Source: Croceivirga sp.
GTDB taxonomy: Bacteria; Bacteroidota; Bacteroidia; Flavobacteriales; Flavobacteriaceae
Length of the DNA stretch: 64,000 nt
Assembly (NCBI GenBank): GCA_028281025.1
Contig: JANQKR010000029.1
Location: forward strand, 1 to 64,000
Direction: 5' to 3'
The first letter of the stretch is position 1, and each line of letters begins with the position of its first letter. Positions 17,225 through 26,885 of the stretch are shown here, one piece after another. A program made the position numbers and the translations under genes. The notes beneath the pieces were generated by a model, which ran no database searches, was not told the DNA's origin, and saw only the letters and a program-made list of their open reading frames with translations.

Positions 17225-18430
17225 TTAGGTATTAACAGTTCCGTGTTGGGTATGAATAAACTTTTTATTGGCTCCCCTAAGTTTGAAAAGTGAAAGGAAC
17301 ATGACAAAAAATGCCCTGGGCAATGTCCAAATTGCCGTAAAGGTCGACCTGCGGTAAAACTTTTTGGGAATGGCCATTACAAAGGCCAGGATAGTAAGTG
17401 TTGCGATGAGGTACCACAGGTACGATGGAACCATCAACCAGTCTTTGGGGAAGAATACATCCATGACCGTATATATCATAGTAAAGCAAAACACAAGTCC
17501 CAATAACAGTATCCTGGGAGGGGATATCATTTGATACACCTTATCCGCAAAATCCAGGTTTCCCTTGGTCACCAGCTCTTTGGTTCCCTCCCAAACAAAA
17601 CGCCTGAAATAAATAAATTGGGCAGAAAGCCAACGCTTGCGCTGATTGGCAAAAACCTCGGTTTTTTGGACCTTCTCATCAAGGACCAAAGCATCATGAA
17701 GGTATTCTATTTGATTTCGGTCCCTCAGCAGCTTTAATTCCAATTCCTTATCAAAACCACCAACTGCATTGACCTTGGCCATGGTAGACTTGAAAAAATG
17801 GTAATCAAAGGCCATTCCCGATCCAATTAAGGCGGAAGACAGTCCCAATACACGATGCCCTTTCCTGAAGATATGGTTATTGACTTCTTCGCTAATGGCA
17901 TCCAGAATCGCGAACGAGGTATTGGTGTTCTTGGCAATGCGGTGCCCTTGCACCACTTTATAGCCCTTATTGAATGCCTCATTGATGCGTTCAATAAAAT
18001 CGAACTCCATAATATTGTCGGCATCCAAGATCAGGGCCACATGATAGTGGTCACCAATAACCTCCATGGCCTTATTCAGGGCTTTGGATTTTGTGCTTTT
18101 TTCAAAGGAAACCTCCACCAGTTTTATAGGGAGCTTTCTTAACTTTTGCAAGGTCAATTCCTGAAAGGAATCCGCAATGACCACTACGTCAAAAAGTTCC
18201 TCGGAATAGCTTTGTTCCAGTGCTCTCCTGGCAACTTCAACAATTACATTGTCTTCTTTATAGCCGGGTATTAAAACGGCAAATTTCCGTTGTTTTTGAA
18301 TGATGCTTTCCCTTTGCCTGGGTTTGAACAAGCCCGCAAAAGCGAATACAAAAACATAAATGGATGCAAAGCCAAAGTAGGCCAATACCACTATTTCCAA
18401 GACATTGGCCAAAATTTGCAGTGCATCCAT
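17225..18430 (-). CDS. Membrane glycosyltransferase, family 2 with QxxRW motif
   Basis: This 401-residue protein has an N-terminal membrane segment (~8-32), a GT-A domain (AVLIPGYKEDNVI, ILDADNIM with DxD, GSGMAFDYHF) and QRKRW, matching the QxxRW motif of processive GT2 synthases. Two or three C-terminal membrane segments follow (~300-385). It may be a polymerising or membrane-coupled transferase; with a flippase and a Wzy-like protein also present, its exact role is open. It is 23 nt downstream of the UDP-xylose synthase gene. Confidence 0.85.
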   Translation of the reverse strand: MDALQILANVLEIVVLAYFGFASIYVFVFAFAGLFKPRQRESIIQKQRKFAVLIPGYKEDNVIVEVARRALEQSYSEELFDVVVIADSFQELTLQKLRKLPIKLVEVSFEKSTKSKALNKAMEVIGDHYHVALILDADNIMEFDFIERINEAFNKGYKVVQGHRIAKNTNTSFAILDAISEEVNNHIFRKGHRVLGLSSALIGSGMAFDYHFFKSTMAKVNAVGGFDKELELKLLRDRNQIEYLHDALVLDEKVQKTEVFANQRKRWLSAQFIYFRRFVWEGTKELVTKGNLDFADKVYQMISPPRILLLGLVFCFTMIYTVMDVFFPKDWLMVPSYLWYLIATLTILAFVMAIPKKFYRRSTFTAIWTLPRAFFVMFLSLFKLRGANKKFIHTQHGTVNT

Positions 18431-18453
18431 CGGTTTTCCTATTTACAACTTAA

Positions 18454-19422
18454 CTATATACTTACCAATTCTTTAATGGTCTTGTCCTTTAACATCCCGT
18501 CAAAATAGGCTATGGTTTCCTTTAACCCATCCCTAAGTTCTACGGTTGGCTTCCAGTCCTTGAGCCTTTCCTTGGCCAGGGTGATATCCGGTTTGCGCTG
18601 CATGGGATCATCCGAGGGCAGTGGTAAATGGACAATTTTGGACTTGGAACCCGTTAGATCAATAATGTTTTCAGCGAGCTCAAGCATGGTGAATTCCCCT
18701 GGATTTCCAATATTAATGGGGCCAATGAACCCATCTTCCGTACCCATCATTTTAATCATTCCATCCACTAGGTCAGTGACATATTGAAAGCTCCTGGTCT
18801 GTGTACCGTCACCAAAAACGGTGATGTCCTTCCCTTGAAGGGCCTGCATGATAAAGTTGGAAACCACCCGACCATCATCCGGTTCCATTCTAGGACCGTA
18901 GGTATTGAAAATTCTAATAATCTTCACCAAGACCCCATTGGATTGATGGTAGTTCACAAAAAGGGATTCCGCACAGCGCTTTCCCTCATCATAGCAGGAG
19001 CGAATACCGATGGGGTTCACATGGCCCCAATAATCTTCCGGTTGCGGGTGTACCTCCGGGTCCCCGTATACTTCGCTTGTTGATGCCTGCAAAATCTTGG
19101 CGTTGATCCGTTTTGCCAATCCCAACATATTAATGGCTCCCAGTACGGAAGTTTTAATGGTCTTTATTGGATTGTGTTGATAATGTACCGGTGAGGCAGG
19201 ACATGCCAGATTGTAAATCTCATCCACCTCAATGAAGTAAGGTAGGGTTACATCATGTCTTATCAACTCAAAATACGGGTTGTCCATCAAATGGACTATT
19301 TTGCTCTTCCTTCCCGTAAAATAATTGTCCATACAAACCACTTCATTCCCCTCATTTAGAAGTCGTTCACACAAATGTGATCCTACAAATCCTGCACCTC
19401 CGGTTACTAATATTCTTTTCAT
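18454..19422 (-). CDS. UDP-glucuronate decarboxylase (UDP-xylose synthase)
   Basis: A 322-residue extended [12 protein letters not shown] (8-16) binds NAD. The UXS-typical [17 protein letters not shown] segment, [10 protein letters not shown], and YDEGKRCAE with the catalytic Tyr and Lys are all present, as is FNTYGPRM. It converts UDP-glucuronate to UDP-xylose. The gene immediately upstream is ugd, which makes its substrate, so the two form a short pathway feeding the glycosyltransferases downstream. Confidence 0.92.
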   Translation of the reverse strand: MKRILVTGGAGFVGSHLCERLLNEGNEVVCMDNYFTGRKSKIVHLMDNPYFELIRHDVTLPYFIEVDEIYNLACPASPVHYQHNPIKTIKTSVLGAINMLGLAKRINAKILQASTSEVYGDPEVHPQPEDYWGHVNPIGIRSCYDEGKRCAESLFVNYHQSNGVLVKIIRIFNTYGPRMEPDDGRVVSNFIMQALQGKDITVFGDGTQTRSFQYVTDLVDGMIKMMGTEDGFIGPINIGNPGEFTMLELAENIIDLTGSKSKIVHLPLPSDDPMQRKPDITLAKERLKDWKPTVELRDGLKETIAYFDGMLKDKTIKELVSI

Positions 19423-19446
19423 CCCTTATGTTTGATTATTGTTCGA

Positions 19447-20799
19447 TTAGGCATTTGCCGATTCCCCAACGGTACTATGGACCGCTTCCCTACCAATACT
19501 ATAGTAGTTGAAGTCATGCTCTGCCATTTCTTCCGGGTCATAAACATTTCTACCATCAAAAATGGTCTTCTCGTTCATCAGCTTTTCAAGAATCCTGAAG
19601 TTGGGCATCCTAAACTCCGACCATTCCGTTACCAGAATCAGTGCGTCTGCATCAATACATACGTCATACTCATCCTTGGCATACGCTATTTTATCTCCAA
19701 GAATTCGTTCAGCCTCATGCATCGCTACCGGATCATAGGCCCTAATACTGGCACCCAATGCCAGTAATTGTTCTATGATGACCAGTGATGGTGCTTCACG
19801 CATATCATCCGTTTTTGGTTTAAATGCCAAGCCCCATAGGCCAAATTGTTTGCCTTTGAGATTGTCCCCAAAATGCTTTTTGATTTTTTCGACCAAAGTG
19901 GTTTTCTGACGATAGTTCACTGCTTCCACGGCTTTTAGTACCTCCAGTGAATGGCCATATTCATCCGCGGTCCTTACCAATGCCTGAACATCTTTGGGGA
20001 AACAACTTCCCCCGTATCCTGTTCCCGGATAAATGAATTTATTCCCTATCCTGGAATCCGAACCGATACCTTTCCTCACCAAATCAACATTGGCACCCAC
20101 CAACTCACAGAGGTTGGCAATATCGTTCATAAAGCTGATCTTGGTGGCCAACATGGAGTTTGCGGCGTACTTGGTCATTTCCGAAGAAAAAATGTCCATA
20201 AACAGCAGCGGATGTCCATTCATCAAATATGGCTTGTAAAGACGTTTCATCACCTTTTCGGCACGTTTGCTTTCTATACCGACCACAATTCGGTCCGGTT
20301 TAAGAAAATCGTCCACGGCGCTTCCTTCTTTTAAAAACTCCGGGTTGGAGGCAACATCAAAAGGGATTCTTACCCCTCTTTTGACCAATTCCTCTTCTAT
20401 TGCCGCCTTCACTTTGAATGAAGTTCCAACAGGTACCGTACTTTTAGTGACAATTACCTTATAATTCTCCATATGCTGCCCGATCTCGCGTGCTACGCCC
20501 AAAACGTATTTCAGATCTGCACTACCATCCTCATCCGGAGGAGTGCCCACTGCAATGAATACGGCATCCGCATCCTTTATTCCTTTTTCCAGACTTGTTG
20601 TAAAAGAGATTCTACCTTTGTCAAGGTTTCGCTCCAAAAGGGTATCCAAACCAGGTTCATAAATGGGAACCTCCCCGTTACGAAGCATCTCTACCTTCTT
20701 TTTATCAATATCCACACAGACAACGTTTACGCCCGTTTCCGCGAAACAAGTACCGGTAACCAGACCTACATAGCCCGTGCCAACAACTGCAATATTCAT
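19447..20799 (-). CDS. ugd: UDP-glucose 6-dehydrogenase
   Basis: A 450-residue NAD-dependent nucleotide-sugar dehydrogenase. GTGYVGLVTG (7-16) is the N-terminal dinucleotide loop. GYGGSCFPKD contains the catalytic Cys. GLAFKPKTDDMREAPS belongs to the UDP-binding domain. It oxidises UDP-glucose to UDP-glucuronate; a GDP-mannose or UDP-ManNAc dehydrogenase is less likely given the UDP-xylose synthase next in the operon. It heads block 2, with the shared promoter layout at 20827-20870. Confidence 0.92.
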   Translation of the reverse strand: MNIAVVGTGYVGLVTGTCFAETGVNVVCVDIDKKKVEMLRNGEVPIYEPGLDTLLERNLDKGRISFTTSLEKGIKDADAVFIAVGTPPDEDGSADLKYVLGVAREIGQHMENYKVIVTKSTVPVGTSFKVKAAIEEELVKRGVRIPFDVASNPEFLKEGSAVDDFLKPDRIVVGIESKRAEKVMKRLYKPYLMNGHPLLFMDIFSSEMTKYAANSMLATKISFMNDIANLCELVGANVDLVRKGIGSDSRIGNKFIYPGTGYGGSCFPKDVQALVRTADEYGHSLEVLKAVEAVNYRQKTTLVEKIKKHFGDNLKGKQFGLWGLAFKPKTDDMREAPSLVIIEQLLALGASIRAYDPVAMHEAERILGDKIAYAKDEYDVCIDADALILVTEWSEFRMPNFRILEKLMNEKTIFDGRNVYDPEEMAEHDFNYYSIGREAVHSTVGESANA

Positions 20800-20826
20800 T
20801 TTTAGGTTTTTTCGTTAATTAATTGT

Positions 20827-20870
20827 AAATATTATCTTACAATTTTAAGATTGGAAAATTATGTTGTGAA
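20827..20870 (-). promoter_or_regulatory. Predicted promoter of the ugd block (shared EPS layout)
   Basis: On the minus strand TTCACAACAT (20870-20861), then 27 nt, then TAATATTTAC with TTT at the same distance as in the other three sites (ends 20827), 27 nt before the ugd ATG. The 10-nt box is identical to the one before rfbB. Confidence 0.65.
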
Positions 20871-20935
20871 TCGCTTCAATAACGTTGTTAAGCATTCACT
20901 TTGGGCGTTTTTTTAAAGTGGGATTTCCTTAAGGG

Positions 20936-21835
20936 TTACGTCCTTACGGCCCTATGGTTTTTAAGGTTCCAAAAAATAGCTTCCCAAAACGCCTTTAAAT
21001 GCTTGAATTCCCTTTTTAACACAAAGCCTGCCATGTTCTTTGGAATGGAGATGAATAGCTGAAAGAACATGCTTACGGCAAGCTGAAACGGTTTAAAATT
21101 CCTTCTCGCAAACAAGATTCTGTTCCTTGAAATGTAATAGGTCTTTAAAGGACTGAACTTTCCGGTGGAAAGGGATTCCTTGTGAAGGATATAGGACTTG
21201 GGCTGGTAGTACACTTTGTAGCCTGCCCGCTTCATTTGTTCCGCCCAATCGTGTTCTTCGTAATACAGAAAGTACACTTCCGTCATCATTCCAACTTTTT
21301 CCACTACCCGCTTCGGTACCATCATTGCGGCCCCATGTATGGAATTGGTTTCCCCTTCCTTGTCAAACCTACCGTCGTCTTTCTGATGGTATCCGATACT
21401 ATTGTTCCTTATGGTCCAATGGTTCATGGGCGTATAACCCGCGTACTGTATTAAATTGGCGTCCCAGTGAAATTTGATTTTAGGGCTTACCATCCCTATG
21501 GCACTATTGTTCTCCAGAGTCTCCACCAAAGGCCCTATGCATTCCTTGGGAACAATGGTATCATTGTTTATAAAGAACAAATACGCTCCTTTTGCAACAC
21601 GGACACCCAGATTATTACCTCCGGCAAAACCCAGGTTTTCCTTGCTCTTTATCAGGTTGACCTGGGGAAACTTTTCCTTGATGATATCAGGATCATCATT
21701 TGGGGATGCATTGTCCACCACAATGACCTCCAAGTTCGAATAGTTGACATCCTTGAGCGACTCCAGCATATCCAGGGTTACCTGGGATTCATTGTAATTG
21801 ATCGTAATTATCGAAACCAATGGTTGTGTTTTCAT
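20936..21835 (-). CDS. Glycosyltransferase, family 2 (rhamnosyltransferase-like)
   Basis: The 299-residue GT-A protein has SIITINYNE (~9-17), VIVVDNASPNDD, NLGFAGGNNLGVR, FINNDT (DxD-like) and HGAAMMV. The set is typical of dTDP-rhamnose-type GT2 enzymes (WbbL-like), which fits the rfb genes, though the sugar is an inference. A short amphipathic/hydrophobic C-terminus suggests membrane association. It is the last gene of block 3, 1 nt after the polymerase gene. Confidence 0.85.
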   Translation of the reverse strand: MKTQPLVSIITINYNESQVTLDMLESLKDVNYSNLEVIVVDNASPNDDPDIIKEKFPQVNLIKSKENLGFAGGNNLGVRVAKGAYLFFINNDTIVPKECIGPLVETLENNSAIGMVSPKIKFHWDANLIQYAGYTPMNHWTIRNNSIGYHQKDDGRFDKEGETNSIHGAAMMVPKRVVEKVGMMTEVYFLYYEEHDWAEQMKRAGYKVYYQPKSYILHKESLSTGKFSPLKTYYISRNRILFARRNFKPFQLAVSMFFQLFISIPKNMAGFVLKREFKHLKAFWEAIFWNLKNHRAVRT

Positions 21836-21836
21836 A

Positions 21837-23309
21837 CTATTTGATTACAGTTTCTTCCAACAATCCTTTTTCCTTTAAAATCTGCTTGTCCAATTTGGGT
21901 GCGATGAACATAAATACCATTCCCGTATACATCAAGATACATGTGGGAAACTGTCCAAAAACACCGTTTCCGTAAGATGCCAACATAATGCCCGCCATCC
22001 CGCAGACCAATGCCGTAATTTGACCTTTGAGCCAATCATCCCGAATTTTATACATCACATTATACGCTCCTGTAACCAGGACAAAGAACAAAATGAACAG
22101 GTGCAGGTACAATCCCACAATCCCAGTGTCTGCCCAAACGGCCACAAACCAACTGTCCGTTGCCGTATTGGCCAAAAATGTATTGGGTGAAAAACGTTTC
22201 CCCCAGTTGCCCGTGGAACCAATTCCACCTCCAAGTGGCCGGGTAGCCAGGTATCCTTTTAATTTGGCCTGGTTGATCCTCCTCATTTCCAGCGAAGCAT
22301 CGTTTGGATCAAATGCCGTTCGCATTCGTCGAATCTGATCGTTGTTGTTCCCTATTGTGGTGTACTTGAAAAAGACAAAGACACTAATGCCCGCTATGAT
22401 TCCCAATACAATGCTCGGCATATGTTTTCTAACCAAAATGAACATAATGCCTCCCATTGCAGGAACGGCAATCGCCCCACGTGTTCCGGAAATCATCATT
22501 CCCCATAATCCTGCCATCGCCACGATTGCACAGAAAATTTGGAATTTTCTGTTTTTGGCAAATAGGGCCAATATCCCAAAGACCACTCCCGTATGACCTT
22601 GTGAAGCACCAAACTGACCCGCATCGGAATAAAAAGAGAATATCCGTAGTTTACCAAAAAGTACGTGGGTCACATCGCCACCGGCGTCCAACCAAGCTTG
22701 CTCATAGGGGTCCACCCCAAAAATGAGCTGTTGCATCCCTTTAAGGGTCGCCAAAAAGGACAGGGTTCCCCAAATGATAAAGAATATCCTTAAATCGTTG
22801 GGTCTATTGAACAGGATGAACACCAATGGTATAAAAAGCCACTGATACAAAGCCAATCCCCGCATGGCATAAAACCAGGCCGCAATACTTACCGCTTCTG
22901 GATTTACAATCTGTACTACCGCGTAACCAAACCATATGGATACCAGGAGGGTTAATTGCGAACTTGCCCTGCTCCAGGGAACTTTAACTTTAAATGTCTT
23001 GAAGAACAGTGCCAAATACATGAGTACCATCATCCCATCCATTAAAAGGCCCCAGGTCATCGGAATGTACCTGCCAATACCAAGGACAAAGAAATTGAAG
23101 ATGAGCACCGTAATGATCCCTATTCTGGGATTGATGAACAAAGCCCCAACGTAAACGGCCATCAGTGGAAGTACAATTATGGCAATCGCGGCAACCAATC
23201 CCCTTGTTGCGGTAAGATGGGCCGTAATGATGACCACGGACAACAGCAGTAAAATGGGAATGGGCTTCCGCATTTTCTCTGCACCTGATGTCGTCAAAAC
23301 CGGGTTCAT
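21837..23309 (-). CDS. O-antigen polymerase/ligase-like membrane protein (Wzy candidate)
   Basis: A 490-residue polytopic protein with about 10-12 hydrophobic segments and a large hydrophilic loop (~330-385) containing RRMRTAFDPNDASLEMRR and GYLATRPLGGGIGSTG, the layout of the Wzy/WaaL family. With a flippase and a co-polymerase next to it, it is the best candidate for the polymerase of a Wzx/Wzy-type EPS pathway. Its start overlaps the flippase stop (ATGA, 4 nt). Confidence 0.82.
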   Translation of the reverse strand: MNPVLTTSGAEKMRKPIPILLLLSVVIITAHLTATRGLVAAIAIIVLPLMAVYVGALFINPRIGIITVLIFNFFVLGIGRYIPMTWGLLMDGMMVLMYLALFFKTFKVKVPWSRASSQLTLLVSIWFGYAVVQIVNPEAVSIAAWFYAMRGLALYQWLFIPLVFILFNRPNDLRIFFIIWGTLSFLATLKGMQQLIFGVDPYEQAWLDAGGDVTHVLFGKLRIFSFYSDAGQFGASQGHTGVVFGILALFAKNRKFQIFCAIVAMAGLWGMMISGTRGAIAVPAMGGIMFILVRKHMPSIVLGIIAGISVFVFFKYTTIGNNNDQIRRMRTAFDPNDASLEMRRINQAKLKGYLATRPLGGGIGSTGNWGKRFSPNTFLANTATDSWFVAVWADTGIVGLYLHLFILFFVLVTGAYNVMYKIRDDWLKGQITALVCGMAGIMLASYGNGVFGQFPTCILMYTGMVFMFIAPKLDKQILKEKGLLEETVIK

Positions 23310-24652
23310 GATGCCAAGTGTGTCTTAAGGTTTTTAAAAAACAAAAGGCTTTCCGAAAAAATATGGCGAATGTGAATCTCCAATTCCTTCCGCAGGAAAA
23401 AGAAGCCCAGGAAAATTCCTATTAGGGTAAACAGTACGGTTCCAACCGCAACGGCCACCAAACTTTTGAACACAAAGACGGCAATTAGATCAAAAATGAT
23501 ATTGGCCAATGTCATCACAATGACCTTGTATAGATTATATTTAGGACGATTGAGGCTATCCAACAACACTCCCGTAAAACGGTCAATGGGCAGGAGCATG
23601 ACATAAAGGGTGAATACCCTGAATATTAGCGTCAACAGTTCCAATGAATCCAGGTATTCCGCCCCCCCTAAAATTAAAACCAGGTACTCTGCAAAAACAA
23701 AACCTAAAATCGCTATGGGAAAGAATAAAAAGGTTACCGCTCCTGAATATGTGTAAAATATTTTTCGTGCTCCTGTTTTATCGCCATCCAAGCATTTCTT
23801 GGACATTCGCGGGTAGGCCGTCATAGAGAAACTGTGCAAGGGTATACCCAACAAGTCGGTTAGCTTTAAAGGAATGGCATACATGGCAATTCCTGCCGAA
23901 CCCAAAAATGGGCTCAATCCAATGATGAAAGTATCTGCGCTTTTTAACAAGCTGGAACTGATTAAGGTTCCCATGGAGTATTTTCCAAAGTTAACCAATT
24001 CCTTCTCCATCTTTCTCCTTGCCATGGCCAAGTAGATCAGTCCGTCCCATTTTTTTAGAGTACACCAAAAACCGGAAATTAAGTTTACCACCAGATTGGC
24101 AATAATTATGGGAACCAACCCCAATTGTAGGGTCCAATAGTTCACCAATAGAAAAAAGAGGAACAGCCCAACGTTGGACAACCTAACCCACATCATTCTC
24201 TGAAACTGTTGTTCCGCCTGGAAAAGGGCCATTGCATTGTTCCAGCTTAGGTTGGACAATGCCAGTAACGGATACCAAATAAGAAATAGGTTATATCCAT
24301 TGTTAATTGAGGTCCCAAAACTTTCCTTTAGTATCCACAATCCCCAACAAACTATGGAAATCAATAGAAGTAGTACAAGATTGATCCTGAATGTAGAACC
24401 CAATATTGTTTTTTGCCGGTTTTGATCCGCATGGGAAAGCGCACGTACCGCCGCTGTTCTGGTAAGGCCAAACCTGAGCAAATCAACAAAGGTTGCCAAG
24501 GTGATAAACAAGACCCAATCCCCAAATTGCTCTTTCTCCAATTGGCGTGTGAGTAACATAAAGCTCAACAATCCGGCAAAAGCTACGCTCACGTTGGACA
24601 GCAGTGAGGACAGATTCTTCTCCTTCCCTATTTTCTTGATCCTGGCCCACAT
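23306..24652 (-). CDS. Oligosaccharide flippase (Wzx-like)
   Basis: About 448 residues with ~12-14 hydrophobic segments, of the polysaccharide-transport/MATE-like superfamily. It should flip undecaprenyl-linked repeat units across the inner membrane. I place the start at the ATG at 24652, which overlaps the upstream stop codon as TAATG. A longer frame from 24706 adds 18 residues of poor quality that overlap the upstream gene, and I reject it. Confidence 0.87.
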   Translation of the reverse strand: MWARIKKIGKEKNLSSLLSNVSVAFAGLLSFMLLTRQLEKEQFGDWVLFITLATFVDLLRFGLTRTAAVRALSHADQNRQKTILGSTFRINLVLLLLISIVCWGLWILKESFGTSINNGYNLFLIWYPLLALSNLSWNNAMALFQAEQQFQRMMWVRLSNVGLFLFFLLVNYWTLQLGLVPIIIANLVVNLISGFWCTLKKWDGLIYLAMARRKMEKELVNFGKYSMGTLISSSLLKSADTFIIGLSPFLGSAGIAMYAIPLKLTDLLGIPLHSFSMTAYPRMSKKCLDGDKTGARKIFYTYSGAVTFLFFPIAILGFVFAEYLVLILGGAEYLDSLELLTLIFRVFTLYVMLLPIDRFTGVLLDSLNRPKYNLYKVIVMTLANIIFDLIAVFVFKSLVAVAVGTVLFTLIGIFLGFFFLRKELEIHIRHIFSESLLFFKNLKTHLAS

Positions 24653-26883
24653 TATGCAATGGAGGTTTTGTTGAAAAATCTGAACTGTACAATCTTCTTC
24701 ACCCATCTTCGGATCAAGGAACGTTTTTTGGGAAGTTCGCCCAATACGGTCTCCATCTCCAATACTTTTACACCGTTGAGTATTATGGTAGGCTCCGGTC
24801 CGGTGGTCGCCTCATTGAACAAGGCCAATGCGTTTTTATCGGCATCCCCCCAGGCACGGTTGGCCCTTGTGACCAAAAACGTATAATCCATTGTCGATGC
24901 CAATTTTACAGGGAAAGGATTCCTTATGATCCCCGGTATTTCCAGGATGACAAAGTCAAACGATTTATAGCCCTCCACTACCCTATCTTCAGCAAATTCC
25001 TCGACCGTTGCTATTTTGTAGAGTTGGTCACTGATGTCGTATGTTATTTTTTGATAGTCTTCCCCCGTCACCCCTATATCCGTTTCATCATAGGTGACGT
25101 GCAGGGTTTTATAACCCAGTTCACACAACTTGGCAATGAGGTGTCTACATATAAATGTTTTCCCTTCGCTTTGCTGTGTAGAAAACAGCATGTTCACCAC
25201 GGGCTTTTCCCTGTTCGATTTTTTAAACTGATTTAACAATACATTTCTTGAAATGGCATTGACGGCCTTGTTCTGGATGTAGTTATAATCAATTTTTTTG
25301 TCCTTTAAATTGATGACCGGAAATATGGAAGAAACCTGTACGCCTATTTTATCCTCTGCCCTGACAGCTGTTTTGATATTGCCATCCAAAAACTCCAAAA
25401 TGAGAATGGTCATGGCCACGAGAAGGAAACCCACTATTCCCGCAGCTGCAACCAGCATCATGCGCTTACTGGGCTTCGGGTTTATAGGGTAATATGGAAT
25501 CTCGGTCAGTTTTATATTGGATTTCAATTCCACATTCTGTTGGCGTAGTTTTGCCAGTCCCAGACTATGTAAAAGGCTTAGATATTCCCTTTCCGCAATA
25601 TCGATCTTCCTTTCCAAGCGCTTCATGGTGGCCCCAAGTGGGGAGAATTTCTGATAGAGTTCATCAAACTCCAGGCGCTTTTGTTCCATAACCTTTAACT
25701 GGGCCTTGAATCCTTCATAATCAATGGTATTTTGCAACCAATCCGAAAGCACACTGGTGGATGCAATGCTCTTATTATCATAATCCGTTTGGTAAAGTAC
25801 ATCTACTTGGTCCGCCAATTTCCGTTCCAATTGGGCAACCTCGTTCATCATTTTGGACACCTTTTGGGAGCTTTTTTCAATCTTGGTCGAATCCGTTTCA
25901 ATCCCTAAGGTTTCCATTGAAATATTGAAATTGAGCTTGGAAAGCTGCTCTCTTAAATCCATAATGCTTGAGCTGGCAATTCTTTTCCTATCATGGGTTT
26001 CCAACTTGGATTCCAAATTTTCCAGGATGGCCCTTGCTGCGTGGAATTTTCGGTAAACTTCAAAATATTTGATCTCGAACTCCTCCTTTTCAGCGGCAAT
26101 GTGTTTGGTCTGTTCGTAATAGTTAATGATGTTATGGGTACGGTTAAAATCCAACAATTCGTTTTCCGCACCCCTCAAATCCTCAGTTGAATTCTGTAGC
26201 TGCCTTTCAAAATACTTTACTACGGCATCGGATTGGTTGACTTTGATATCCGCATTCAGCTTCACAAATACATCACAAAGAATGAGCAAGGTGTTCTGGC
26301 AAATGGCAGCATCATCGGACTCATAGGCGATATCAACAAAATCACTGTTGGAAATCCTTCTGAGTCCGATCTTCCCGGTTATCTTTTCTATGCTGTAGTC
26401 CGGATGGTCAAAGTTTAGAAGCCTGTAAATAAAATTGGAATAGTCGGAGTTCTTGAGTGTTTTGAAATTTTCATAGGTCTGTTCAATATCCCCTTTTACC
26501 ACCACTGATTTTACTTCCTCCGGCACGGTTTCCATCAACTCATTGAACTTCTTCCTTGAAATGATCTTTAAGTCGGCACTATCTTGTGCCATATGCTGTG
26601 CAAAAAGTTTAAGGCCTACCATTTCTATGGTTGTCCTGGCCTTGATAAGGTTTAAAAGGTTATCATAGGCCGTATTGGCGGCCCTAAAATCCACTTTGGT
26701 ATTTTCCAGTTCAATAGTGGACCCGGAAGCGATTCCGGTGTAAATCCTTGCCTTGGAGTTATAGACCTTGGGCTCATTTTTGGTAAGAAAAAAGACCAAT
26801 GAGGCCAAAATGATGGGCATTACCACCAGAAGGCCAATATGTCTTAGTAACAGACGTACAAAAAAGAGCAGGTTAAACTTCAT
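24652..26883 (-). CDS. Wzc/GumC-like polysaccharide co-polymerase with degenerate kinase domain
   Basis: About 743 residues. Membrane segments lie at ~13-33 and ~473-495, and flank a long periplasmic domain with extended coiled coils. The cytoplasmic part is a P-loop domain: a Walker-A-like STQQSEGKTF (~570), TLHVTYDETD where Walker A' is expected, and a Walker-B-like DFVILEIPG. The C-terminus is basic (KKRSLIRRWVKK) and lacks the Tyr cluster of BY-kinases. It probably sets chain length and couples polymerisation to export, but autokinase activity is doubtful. I use the ATG at 26883; an in-frame TTG at 26889 would overlap the upstream gene. Confidence 0.85.
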   Translation of the reverse strand: MKFNLLFFVRLLLRHIGLLVVMPIILASLVFFLTKNEPKVYNSKARIYTGIASGSTIELENTKVDFRAANTAYDNLLNLIKARTTIEMVGLKLFAQHMAQDSADLKIISRKKFNELMETVPEEVKSVVVKGDIEQTYENFKTLKNSDYSNFIYRLLNFDHPDYSIEKITGKIGLRRISNSDFVDIAYESDDAAICQNTLLILCDVFVKLNADIKVNQSDAVVKYFERQLQNSTEDLRGAENELLDFNRTHNIINYYEQTKHIAAEKEEFEIKYFEVYRKFHAARAILENLESKLETHDRKRIASSSIMDLREQLSKLNFNISMETLGIETDSTKIEKSSQKVSKMMNEVAQLERKLADQVDVLYQTDYDNKSIASTSVLSDWLQNTIDYEGFKAQLKVMEQKRLEFDELYQKFSPLGATMKRLERKIDIAEREYLSLLHSLGLAKLRQQNVELKSNIKLTEIPYYPINPKPSKRMMLVAAAGIVGFLLVAMTILILEFLDGNIKTAVRAEDKIGVQVSSIFPVINLKDKKIDYNYIQNKAVNAISRNVLLNQFKKSNREKPVVNMLFSTQQSEGKTFICRHLIAKLCELGYKTLHVTYDETDIGVTGEDYQKITYDISDQLYKIATVEEFAEDRVVEGYKSFDFVILEIPGIIRNPFPVKLASTMDYTFLVTRANRAWGDADKNALALFNEATTGPEPTIILNGVKVLEMETVLGELPKKRSLIRRWVKKIVQFRFFNKTSIA

Positions 26884-26885
26884 AT

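Noticed and set aside
24653..24706. 18-residue N-terminal extension of the flippase
   Set aside because: It overlaps the Wzc-like gene by 55 nt; the TAATG start at 24652 gives the normal family N-terminus.
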